From: Prorocentrum cordatum
Lineage: Eukaryota > Sar > Dinophyceae > Prorocentrales > Prorocentraceae
Direction: 5' to 3'
NCBI GenBank assembly: GCA_963575745.1
Contig: CAUYUJ010015296.1
Location: forward strand, 180,259-244,258
DNA: 64,000 nucleotides
Shown: piece after piece, positions 1 through 8,640 of the stretch
Layout of the letters: every line of letters begins with the position of its first letter
Position numbering within the stretch: position 1 is the first letter of the stretch
Translations under genes and position numbers: made by a program
The notes under the pieces: generated by a model
Databases searched by the model: none
What the model saw: the letters and a program-made list of their open reading frames with translations, nothing else
What the model was told of the DNA's origin: nothing

Positions 1-8
1 CCACGGAA

Positions 9-375
9 ATGGCAATAGTTGCCATTTCGCAGTTCGCAGCCCCGCAGGGAGACGCGAGGTCTCGGAAGATCCGCGTGGACCTCCATTCCGCTGAGCTTCC
101 CAGGGGCCAACGAACATGGCGATAGTTGCGCGGTTGGCAACCCCGCAGGGAGCCGCGAGGTTTCGATAGATCTGCGTGGACCTCCACCCCGCTGGACCTC
201 CACGGAGCCCACCTTCATGGCGCCAGCTGCACGGTTCGCAGAGGCGCAGGAAGCCACGAGGTCGCGACAGATCCGCGTGGACCTCCACTCCGCTGGACCT
301 CCCAGGAGCCCACGACAATGGCGATGGTTGCGCGGTTCGCAGCCCCGCAGGGCCCGCGAGGTCTTAACGGGGGAC
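9..375. repeat. 101-107-bp tandem repeat, about 3.5 copies
   Basis: Units begin at 9, 116, 217 and 318 with ATGGCRAT-like starts. Each contains the blocks GCAGGGAGNCGCGAGGT and GATCYGCGTGGACCTCCA. Overlapping open frames here come from the repeat and are not taken as a gene. The GATCCGCGTGGACCTCC block resembles the terminal inverted repeat of the MITE family described at 14364, so the array may have grown from such an end. Confidence 0.75.
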
Positions 376-660
376 GACTTAACAGGAAAGTGAGGGGGGC
401 GGAGAGTGGACGAAGGGGAGGCAGGGAGGAGGGAGGAGGAAGGAGGAGGAGGTGGGGCAGACGGTGTTCTAGTCAAAACGAGAACCCAACCAGGGGAGGG
501 CTGGGACCAAAGCCTCCCTTCCCGCCTCCCCGGCCTCCCCTCGCATCCCTCCCCCTCCCCGCCCACCCCCCGACCCCCAAGCTCCACTCCATCTCATGCT
601 CGTGGGGGCCTTGGAAGCTGTGAAACTGGAGCCGTGGGGGCTGGGCGCCATGCGGCCCGT
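376..660. other. No gene seen; purine-rich then C-rich spacer
   Basis: GGGAGG/GGAGGA-rich tract (405-460) followed by a CCTCCCC-rich tract (500-590). Nothing codes convincingly. Confidence 0.5.
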
Positions 661-1275
661 CGCCTGTTGGCTCGAGCGGCCGGGCCGGAAGCCTGTTAGC
701 TCAGACCGCTGGGCCTGTCGCCTGTCGGCTTCGACGGCCGGGCCTGTCACCTCTCAGCTCGTGCGGTCGTGCCTGCCACCCGTTGCCTCGAACGGCCGTG
801 CGCGCCACCCGTTAGCCCGCACTGCTCAGAGGCACTTTCGCCACAGCTCCTCTCTCTTTCTCTCCTCCTGCTCGTCTTGTCTTGTCCTCGCGCGTACGCA
901 TGGCGATTCGCTACGACCCTCCTCTTTCTCCTTGAGCAATGAGGCATGTGAGAAGGACGACAGGTAAGGGCAAAACACCTTAACCTTCTCTGGCTCAAGC
1001 ACCCGATCGCCATTGCAATGATGGAACAACCTGCGATCACAATCCCTCAGACCAGTAAGCGACATACCCGATCTGGCAGTTGGGTCGAGCACGATCGTTA
1101 CCTGACACGCGTCCGCGTGAGCGTGGACTCGCACCTCCAGGTGCACATCGGTCTGTCATTGGCCCCAGATGTCGGAAATATGGTCGACTTCGATCAGGCG
1201 TGGGACTGCCTAAGGAAAACCGCAGACCAGGACGACTTGACATCAGAGCTAGGCGAGGATGGACTAAACATATCA
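661..1275. repeat. Long dispersed repeat D, copy 1
   Basis: About 600 bp. It starts with four or five loose copies of a 40-bp unit containing CCTGTTRGCTCGAACGGCC, then a TTTCGCCACAG block and a CT-rich stretch. A conserved body follows with TGGCTCAAGCACCCGATC and GGACTCGCACCTCCAGG. The same order recurs at 5220-5757. The minus-strand frame is open in both bodies (826-1146 and 5491-5700) and shares residues such as LEVRV and DRVLEP. A decayed minus-strand gene is therefore possible. Confidence 0.7.
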
Positions 1276-1286
1276 AGCTTTGACAC

Positions 1287-1763
1287 GTGAATATCCTTGG
1301 CGTCTACATAATGGCGTACAGACCGACATTCTTGCGGCGGGTGCCGATTGCTGATGCGCCGCGCCATGCCGCCGCAGCCGTGGCCGTTGCCTCAGAGGCG
1401 GCGGTCCCGGCAGACCCAGCTGGGGACCACGATGGCAGCAGGTCGTCGATGTGCCCAGCTCGGCAGGACCAGCCGTTTCCTGACATCGACACCGGCCTTT
1501 TGGCGGAGCTGAGCCGTATCATGGAAACTCACGCTGTGATTGCAGAGCGGACGGCCGAGCTGGACTGCTAACTGCAGGCGCAGTTCCGGGACGAGCTGTC
1601 CAAGGCCGAGGCCGTGCACGTGCAGCTGAACAACGGCAGGCGCACCAACGGCAGGCTGAACAGCAGGCTGCGAGGACCATCGGCGATAACCCTGGCTTGC
1701 GCTGAGAATGCGAACGCGCGCCTTCGAGACGAACTTCGCGGCCACGAATCGGCAACACCCCAA
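1287..1763 (+). pseudogene. Decayed coiled-coil coding sequence, part 1
   Basis: One frame from 1287 gives an Ala-rich stretch and then a heptad-like helix (LLAELSRIM, AERTAEL). It stops at TAA 1569-1571 and continues in the same frame with QFRDELSKAEA and a Gln/Asn/Arg-rich helix up to 1763. The sequence CTAACTGCAG at the stop also resembles a branch point plus 3' splice site, so an intron boundary is possible instead of a nonsense codon. No domain recognised. The insertion at 1764-1948 interrupts it. Confidence 0.35.
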
Positions 1764-1948
1764 CATACTTATACTATATGTGCGTCGCCCCCCCAGGGGC
1801 GACGCGCGCACCGAGAAATCTTATAGTATATGCGTCGTGGCGGGCGCTTTCTGGCCACACCGCTCGGGAAACGATATACTACAAGATGGGTATACTATAT
1901 GTTCGGGTCGGACGCCCGCCTCTAAGGAGGACATATAGTATTAGTATG
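1764..1948. mobile_element. MITE-like insertion, 185 bp, TATA-rich ends
   Basis: The left end CATACTTATACTATATGT and the right end ACATATAGTATTAGTATG are inverted copies differing at one of 18 positions. Internal copies of the same core occur near 1822 and 1890. Helical coding sequence lies on both sides, which fits insertion into a gene. No target duplication is clear. Confidence 0.55.
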
Positions 1949-1953
1949 TCCAT

Positions 1954-2148
1954 GTGCGTCCCAACGAATTCTCGTTCGAGGAGGCTTCATCCGCCGATGC
2001 CGTGGTCCAGCGGGCCCGGGCCGCGGAAGAGGTCGCCGCGCACTTCCGCGGCGATGGCCAGCGCGGGGCGAGGCAGGAGGGCGACGCCCAGGACGGGGCC
2101 TTCGCAGAGGTCGGCGAGAAGGTTCGGCACGAGACGGCGGAGAAGTGA
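1954..2148 (+). pseudogene. Decayed coiled-coil coding sequence, part 2
   Basis: Short open frame rich in Glu/Ala/Arg (FEEASSADAVVQRARAAEEV) ending at TGA 2146-2148. Composition and heptad-like spacing match the segment before the MITE, so it is probably the next piece of the same gene. Its last 63 bp are duplicated at 2401-2463. Confidence 0.3.
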
Positions 2149-2463
2149 CTATCTGGATGTCCAACACTCAGAGCCCCCAATCATCAGGGGTAACTCGGGT
2201 CAGGGCTAACTCGGGTTCGTTTTTCGGGAATCCGAACCCGAGTTACCCCGGACCCGAGTTACCCCGGATAACTCGGGCGCCCAGAGCCCCGAATCATCAG
2301 GGGTAACTCGGGTCAGGGCTAACTCGGGTTCCTCTTTCGGGAATCCAAACCCGAGTTACCCCGGACCCGAGTTACCCCGGATAACTCGGGCGACCAATTC
2401 ACAGAGGTCGGTGAGAAGGTTCGGCACGAGACGGCGGAGAAGTGACTATCTGGATGTCCAACG
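2104..2463. repeat. Two tandem 113-bp hairpins between 63-bp direct repeats
   Basis: A coding-derived block containing AGAAGGTTCGGCACGAGACG occurs at about 2102-2164 and again at 2399-2461 with two mismatches. Between them lie two copies (from 2169 and 2282) of a 113-bp unit. Each unit folds back on itself: a 33-bp left arm with GGTAACTCGGGTC pairs with a right arm of CCCGAGTTACCCC type at about 30 of 33 positions, around a TTTTTCGGGAATC loop. Confidence 0.8.
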
Positions 2464-2469
2464 CGCGCA

Positions 2470-4260
2470 GCGCGAGGCGTTCAATGCCCGGCAGGCGGTC
2501 GACCGGCAGGGCCCTGCAGAGCGAGGTCGACCTTGCGAGCGCCGCCGCCGCTGGCGCCGTGGGCACGAGGTAGGTGGAGCTTGCGACTACTCGGGGCTGG
2601 TTCTGCCGACTCCAGCATCGACGTACAGGTCGTCCAGCTCAGCAGGAAAATCCGGGAACACAGCGAGGAGCTCGTCACCAGGAGCCGCGAGCTGGAACTG
2701 TGAAGTGAGCAGCGCTTGGATGCCCAGGCCAGATTCGCTGAGGCGGGAGGAGGGGCCAGCCCCTCCCCGAAGGGGAAGAGAGGGGGCCTTGGACCACCCA
2801 CGCCCATAGCTGGTGGGATTTCGGTCGAAGCATTTTCGAATGGGGCCCGTCGTGCTCTGCGCGGCGTGGCCCAGGGGGCCTGCCGCGACGCGCGCTCGAT
2901 ATGCGCTTGGGCGTCGACGCCGAGCGCTGCAGGGGGCCCGAGGCAGCGCGTCGACGTTTGGCCTGGCGACGCCCGTGGTGACGCGGACCTCTTCGGCAAG
3001 CATACAGGACAACCGAGTCCAGTAGTTGGCCCGGTGCGAGTTATGGCGGCCAGCTTTTGGTACCGCCGGGACATCATGGGCGTCGCGCGCTACCTCGAGG
3101 CCGGCGGCCCGGACGTCTCGCCCGCGGCGCTTGGAATGAAGCTCGTCGCGGCGCGCGACGGCGAGGATCTCGAGTTCCACCCCGGGCAGACGCGTGGAGT
3201 CAGGTCGAAGCGCGCGGAGTTTTCTGCGACGGTTGGGGCCGCGTCAGGACGGCCCGAACCTCGCCGGGGGCCACTTCGTCGAGCGCGGGGGCATGATCGC
3301 CAAGGACAGCGCCAACCGCGCGCTGGAGCTGGCGCAGACTACGCTGAGCGCGCGTCGGACCCGGCACAGGCCACCGCGAAGACGGGGTTGGCGCGGAGTC
3401 ACTTGCGTGGTCGTGATTGATTATCTGGAAGATCGATATGCATTCAGCCGAAGCTCGGTCCGATGCGGCTTTGAACGCCATCAAAGAGGATCTGGCAGGC
3501 CTCCGGGGCCAGCAGACACGGTCCGAGACGGAGGTCTGGGAGTGTGAGAACGCGGTTCGAGGCCCGACTATTCCAGAGGTCTTGCACGGTCGCGTCTTCG
3601 GCGTCGCGGGCGAGTACCACGCTGAGGGCGACGGCGCCTCGATCAAGTTCTGCGCGGTCTTCCAGCGCGACCAGGCGAGGGCAATGGCAGGCGCGGGCGC
3701 AGCCGGCTTGTGCCATGAGGTCTCGAGCAGCTCGGCGAGCTTCGAAGCGGCGCGCCGCGCGCTCGCGGTCGCCGTGCAGCTCCATCTCCAGATGTCGTCT
3801 TGCGGCGCCCTGCAGGCGCGCCCTCAGGCATCGATCAGCGGGCCCGGGCGAGCTCCCGCGCGGGTCGCGACCCCGCGGGAACGGCGCAGTTGGGCTGGCT
3901 CCACAATGGAGGCTGGTCTCGTTTCGCGTTCGTTCGCCCGGCGCGCTCGCTGCTCTGGCCGAGCTCGTCGCGGCCGCCCAGGGGCAGGCGCGCCCTGGAT
4001 GCATTTGTTCGAGGGCATCTTGAAGGTGCTTCATTGGAAGTCCGTGGCTTCCTGGCCTCGGGCCCTCTTCCCCCCGGGCGGCGGCGCTCTGAGCGCGCGC
4101 GTCGACGACGCGCCCTTTGCGGCGGCCGTCGAGAGGGCGGCCGCGCGCTGGAGGGGCCTCGTCAGGGCCATCGACTTCAAGGAAGATCCAGCGAACATCT
4201 ACCGATTCGCGGGGGCCCATACTTGCTCGGCCAGTCCGGCGAGGAGGGGCCGCTGACAGC
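2470..4260 (+). pseudogene. Frame-broken GC-rich coding sequence, unknown
   Basis: Protein-like helical stretches appear in shifting frames: VQLSRKIREHSEELVTRSRE (about 2625-2705), GVARYLEAGG...LGMKLVAARDGEDLEF (3070-3180), EARSDAALNAIKEDLAGLRG (3445-3510) and FAAAVERAAARWRGLVRAIDF (4120-4185). No single frame carries them all and there is no clear intron pattern. It may be a decayed continuation of the coiled-coil gene at 1287, or exons I cannot join. No family recognised. Confidence 0.3.
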
Positions 4261-4692
4261 GCGGCGCGGAGATGTTCGCGTCGGCGCGCGGCGAAGATGC
4301 GCAACCGGTGCGCGGCCGACGCTGGCGTCGCCTTGAACAGGATTGTCCGCGCGCCGTGCTCGTCGAACGGGGCCTGGATCGACGATGGCGGGCGAACGGA
4401 GAGGTTCGCGCCGCTTTTGCATTCCTACGCGGCCTCCGCCTTGCGCCTGCGCCGCGTCGGCAGGCAGGGCAGCTGCGGCTGCCCAGCGCCTTCGCAAGAA
4501 AGTGCCCGCTCGGGCCGTTGCGCTCGGCGGTGCCCCCGCGAGGGCCACGTTCTGCGCCGCCTGCGCGGCGAAGACTGTGCTGCACAGGGTGCCGTCGCCA
4601 TTTGATATGGCTTCGCTGTCGCCCGTCTGAAATTCGGGCGCCGACGTGACTGGCTACGCGGAGACCGCCAATTCTGTCTCGGGCGGAGGGTC

Positions 4693-5097
4693 GTGATCTT
4701 CTCTCTGGAGAGCGGGAATGCGTTTCCCCTGAGCTGGGGGGCATCGACGCAGACGCCGACAAGCTCGGCCACTGCCGCATCTGAGACCGCTGCCTTCGGT
4801 AACGCTTTCCGCTGGGAGGCAATCCCGGTGATTATATTGCTTGAGGAGGCTCTCCGTCGGCATCCCCGACCCACTGCGCTGCTAAAAGTTGTTGAACAAC
4901 TCAGACAGTCACCGCGCACCCAGCGGATATGTCGTGGATTTCTTTGCGAGACGGCAACGAGCCCCGACATGCGCGCCGTTGCGGAGCATTGTCGGACATT
5001 GGCCATGCAAGTGGACTTGTTGAAGAAGACGTTGAACTCGGCATGGTGCACGACGGTCTTGGATGTGATCGGGCTTGATGTCGCCGGTGGGGCTTAA
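4693..5097 (+). CDS. Hypothetical helical protein, GTG-initiated frame
   Basis: Open frame of 134 codons. The C-terminal 100 residues look protein-like, with amphipathic helices (VIILLEEALRRHP, ALLKVVEQLRQ, AVAEHCRTLAMQVDLLKKTL). The frame starts with GTG and the N-terminus is low quality, so the true start or a splice acceptor probably lies near 4780. No domain recognised; could be an exon of a larger gene. Confidence 0.3.
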   Translation: MIFSLESGNAFPLSWGASTQTPTSSATAASETAAFGNAFRWEAIPVIILLEEALRRHPRPTALLKVVEQLRQSPRTQRICRGFLCETATSPDMRAVAEHCRTLAMQVDLLKKTLNSAWCTTVLDVIGLDVAGGA

Positions 5098-5219
5098 GCA
5101 TTACATCGGAAGCCGCGCATGTTTTTTTCCGACCGCCACCCAGTGGAACGTAAGCCATTGGTCGCCGTAGCGAGGGGCGCGCGAAACTTGAGCCGCGGAG
5201 GTTGGCGCAGAGCGGCCCG

Positions 5220-5423
5220 TCACCTGTTAGCTCGAACAGCCCTTCCTGCCACCTGTTAGCTCGAACGGCCTGGCCCGTCACCTGTTAGCTCGAAGGTCTG
5301 GGCCTGCCACCTATTAGCTCGAACGGCCGGGCCTGCCACCTGTTAACCCGGACGACCGGGCCTGCCACCTGCTCGCCCGCACCACCTATAGGCACGTTCG
5401 CCACAGTTCCTTTTTTTTTTGGT

Positions 5424-5454
<31 letters not shown>

Positions 5455-5458
5455 TTCC

Positions 5459-5492
<34 letters not shown>

Positions 5493-5757
5493 ATGCTGGC
5501 TCAAGCACCCGATCAGCGACCGAATAAATAAAAACCACCATTCTGCAGATTGGTAAGCGACATACCGTTTTGACAGTTGGGTCGTTCACGAACGTTCCTT
5601 GAAACGCGCCAGCGTGAGCTTGGACTCGCACCTCCAGGAGCACTTCGGTTTGCAATCGAACACAAATATCGAGAACCCGTTCCTGGTCACATTCGATCAT
5701 GTGTGGGATTGCGCGGAGGACGACTTGATATCAAAGCTCGGCGAGGACGATCACTAG
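5220..5757. repeat. Long dispersed repeat D, copy 2
   Basis: Same order as 661-1275: CCTGTTAGCTCGAACGGCC units, TTCGCCACAG, CT tract (here expanded), TGGCTCAAGCACCCGATC, then GGACTCGCACCTCCAGGAGCAC. Diverged by substitutions and small indels. Confidence 0.7.
5423..5490. repeat. (CT)n microsatellite
   Basis: Near-pure CT dinucleotide runs interrupted once by TATCTCTTTCCGT. Confidence 0.9.
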
Positions 5758-6057
5758 ATTTAAGTTTGTAGTTTCACAGGAACCACAGCATACCAACTCG
5801 TCTCAGCGCCACCGCTGATCCTCGTCCCCCGGCGCACATCCGTTCCCGGCGCTTCCTCCCGGCGACGGCCCCGACCTCCCGCGTGTTGCTTCGTGGTCCC
5901 TCCGCCATGTTCGCTCTCTTCGGTTTCCAGGGCGTTCAAAACGCCCCCCCGCGGCCCACAGAAGATCGCACAGACACGACCGAATCGAGCCCCGAGTTGG
6001 TTTTAGCCTGCTGTTTCGGCTTCTACATATGAGTTAGTTACCATTATGCGTTTGTGA

Positions 6058-6336
6058 TTGCTCTCTCTCTTTCTTTCTCGTTGCTTGTTTCTCTCTCTCT
6101 CTCTCTCGCTCTTCATTTCCCGATGTCTCCCTATATCTCTATGTCCCTCGCTGTTTGTTGTCTTTATCTCTCCACATCTATATATATATATATATATTAT
6201 GTATATATATATATGTATATACACATGTTGTTCTCTCTATATATATGTATATATACACATATATAGCCATACGTATGTGTGTGGGTTCTCTCTGTATGCA
6301 TACAATCATAGATAGATGTATGGATGTATGTTTCTG

Positions 6337-6369
<33 letters not shown>

Positions 6370-6403
6370 TCTCACTTCTCACTCCCGTTCTCTCTCGCTC
6401 TCT

Positions 6404-6440
<37 letters not shown>

Positions 6441-6452
6441 CCTCGCCGAGCA
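6058..6452. repeat. (CT)n and (TA)n microsatellite block
   Basis: CT runs at 6060-6110, 6338-6375 and 6395-6441 surround TA/TATG runs at 6178-6265. Ser/Leu and Ile/Tyr-rich open frames here are repeat artefacts. Confidence 0.9.
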
Positions 6453-6554
6453 ATAGAGAGTTCGGGAACTGGCGACGTGGCGCCCAGTCCTGCAGCCTCA
6501 CGGGGGGAGGAACTTTCATGGGCGAGCTTTCTCGGGCGAGGCTGCCTCGGTTTC

Positions 6555-6775
6555 TCCTATACTCGGGGGAAAACCTTCGGCGCAAAGACACAAAGTCTCG
6601 GAGCTCCGCGCGGATGTATTGAATCGGCGTTGGGCTCTCGTTTTCTTTCTGGAGCGCTCCACGGGCGGCGGCAGAGGTACCGCCAGGGACGGCCCAGCGC
6701 CGTTCCAAGGAGAATCCGCGCCGAGCTCCGAAATTCTAGCATCTATGCAGGTGTCTCTTCTCCGGTCTTCGGGGA
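6555..6775. mobile_element. MITE family M, copy 1
   Basis: The inner left end GAGCTCCGCGCGGATGTATT and the right end AATCCGCGCCGAGCTCCG are inverted partners. The middle (GGCGTTGGG to CCCAGCGCCG) pairs as in the other copies. Outer arms are diverged. Confidence 0.6.
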
Positions 6776-6934
6776 ACCCAGACGGCGACTACGAGGGCGC
6801 CGTCGAGAGTGCTAGCAAGCTCGGCGGCGTGGGGGCCGCTCTGGCCTCACGCTCGTTCGGAGCAACGCATGTCTTGCTGTGGCCCTCGGGCGCAGCACAT
6901 GTCGAGCATACGGTCAGCAGCTTTTGCTTAGCGT

Positions 6935-7132
6935 GTCGCCCCGCTGGTTCTGTCCGGCGACGCTTCGGCGCGACACGTGAAACCCTTTTCCCGGTTCCCA
7001 AGCGTCAGCGTCCCGGGTTTTGTCCAGCGTCCCGCCCCGCGGAGCGGAGAGACATTGTCCGCTTGCAGGACATCGTCTGTCGCCAGGGCCGCCGCCGCGA
7101 AACGCTTAGCAAACGTTCGCGACCGTAGTAAC
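6935..7132 (+). repeat. Dispersed repeat R2, copy 1
   Basis: Contains the shared blocks GCGTGTCGCCCCGCTGGTTCTG, CCAGCGTCCCGCCCCGCGGAGCGGAG and TCCGCTTGCAGGACAT. These recur at 28850-29035 and, inverted, at 58165-58355. Confidence 0.65.
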
Positions 7133-7139
7133 GTTGTGT

Positions 7140-7932
7140 CCGCAGGGGGAGGAGCGATGAGGCGGAGGCGGAGGAAAAGGAGGATTAGGAGGAGGAGCAT
7201 GAGGGGCAGGACCAAGAGGACGGATTAGGAAAAACACGAGACGTAGGATATAACAGGGGGCACGTGCAGGACGAACGCCAACGAGTAGTTGATTTGTGTG
7301 GGTGAGAGGGCGATAAGCAACGTGGTAGATGCGGAGGGACGGCGACATCATCCCTGGGATAGTTTAAGAAGTCAAAGTTGCAAGATGCACTGATTCATCA
7401 TGCGCTGAATTGTGACATAGTTCTGCCGGTCCTGAACGCCGCAAGGTGCTCCAGAAAACGAGCGTGGCCCCCAGGGACATCGGGGAGTAAGAAAGTTCGG
7501 TGTGGCACCTAGTAGCAAGACGGTTTCTCATTGAACGCGCCTGTTAAAGCAAGGGGTCCCTCGATATTTGTATCCCCTTATGGGGTATGTGATCGCTCCA
7601 CTGGGCAGTCCACAAGCACGCAAGCAAGCAGATAATCATTCAAACATGCAGGGTGTAGGAGTCGCATGCCATCGCTTTGCTCCGTCTCCTCCTGCTCCTC
7701 CTCCTCTTCCTCCCCTCCTCCTCCTTTCTCTCCCTCTTCCTGCCATGGCGGCAGGAAGTGGGAAGGTGGGAAGCACCAGGAAAGAGGCATGCGCCGCCGG
7801 AGCAGGACACAGACCTGTGGACGAATCCCGATGGCCTCTCGAACTCCCTGCTGGCGAAGCACGCTCTGCGCCAGGATGCCCCTTCTGCGCCGGCACTCGG
7901 GCGGGATGGGAGGAGCCGATGGGCCCAGACAT
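7140..7932. other. No gene seen
   Basis: Mixed sequence with a purine tract (7145-7230) and a TCC/CTC-rich tract (7677-7742). No coding or RNA gene signal found. Confidence 0.4.
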
Positions 7933-8135
7933 GAGGACAGCACAACCCACCCCCACCCCCACCCAGGGCACCCACCTCCGACCTGGTGATCCAGGGTGCC
8001 CTGGGTGGGGGTGGGGGTGTGCTTTTGGGCCCCGCGGCTCTTACAACCCACCCCCACCCCTACCCAGGGCACCCTGGACCACCAGGTCGGAGGTGGGTGC
8101 CCTGGGTGGGGGTGGGGGTGGGTTGTGCTGTCCTC
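7933..8135. mobile_element. Nested inverted repeat with perfect 56-bp arms
   Basis: The left arm 7933-7988 and right arm 8080-8135 are reverse complements by eye; the left arm begins GAGGACAGCACAACCCACCC. Between them a second inverted pair (CCAGGGTGCCCTGGGTGGGG against CCCCTACCCAGGGCACCCTGG) forms an inner stem. Perfect arms imply a young insertion or an actively maintained palindrome. Confidence 0.8.
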
Positions 8136-8640
8136 AAGGCAGGGAGGCGGATCGACGACCGAGGGAGAGGCGGACTTGCGCAGCGGCGGACCTGTCAACA
8201 ATTTTTGGGTCTGTGGAGGCCCGCTGCGGGCCCGGGGGCAATCGAAGCACGGCTCAGAGAGAAAACGGTCGCGCGGTGTTGGCCCGTTCTCCCCGGCGTC
8301 TGCAGTGTTCCGGGTTCGCCATGGTCGTTTGTTAGTTTCTCTTGTGCTGTTCCAGGGGTCTCTAGGGGGCGGGTTTCCGTGGTGATTCCTGCTCCTGACC
8401 CCGCCCCCCCTCCCTCCTCCCAGATCGTTACGGATTCGCCTCCACTCCCCCCATGCGTCCCTCCGCTCCCTCCTTGTCGGCCTCTCCTCGTGCAGCATGG
8501 CCCCTCCGCATGCTGCCTGTTTTCCCGCTCTCGCATTGTCTCGTGGTTTAAGGTTGCTGGTCGCTCGCTATTTGCCCGCCTTCAGCTGGACACGTATACA
8601 TCGCATCTGACTTAGCACGTTATGTTGACATGCGGCATGC
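8136..8640. other. No gene seen
   Basis: GC-rich sequence with a C-rich stretch at 8395-8480. No feature I can support. Confidence 0.4.

Noticed and set aside
19-623. Overlapping plus-strand open frames at the window start
   Set aside because: They follow the 101-bp tandem repeat in three frames; no domain, and other frames are equally open.
991-999. TGGCTCAAG as a second spliced-leader relict (also 5497-5505)
   Set aside because: Only nine bases match and the upstream ATTT part is absent; both sites belong to repeat D.
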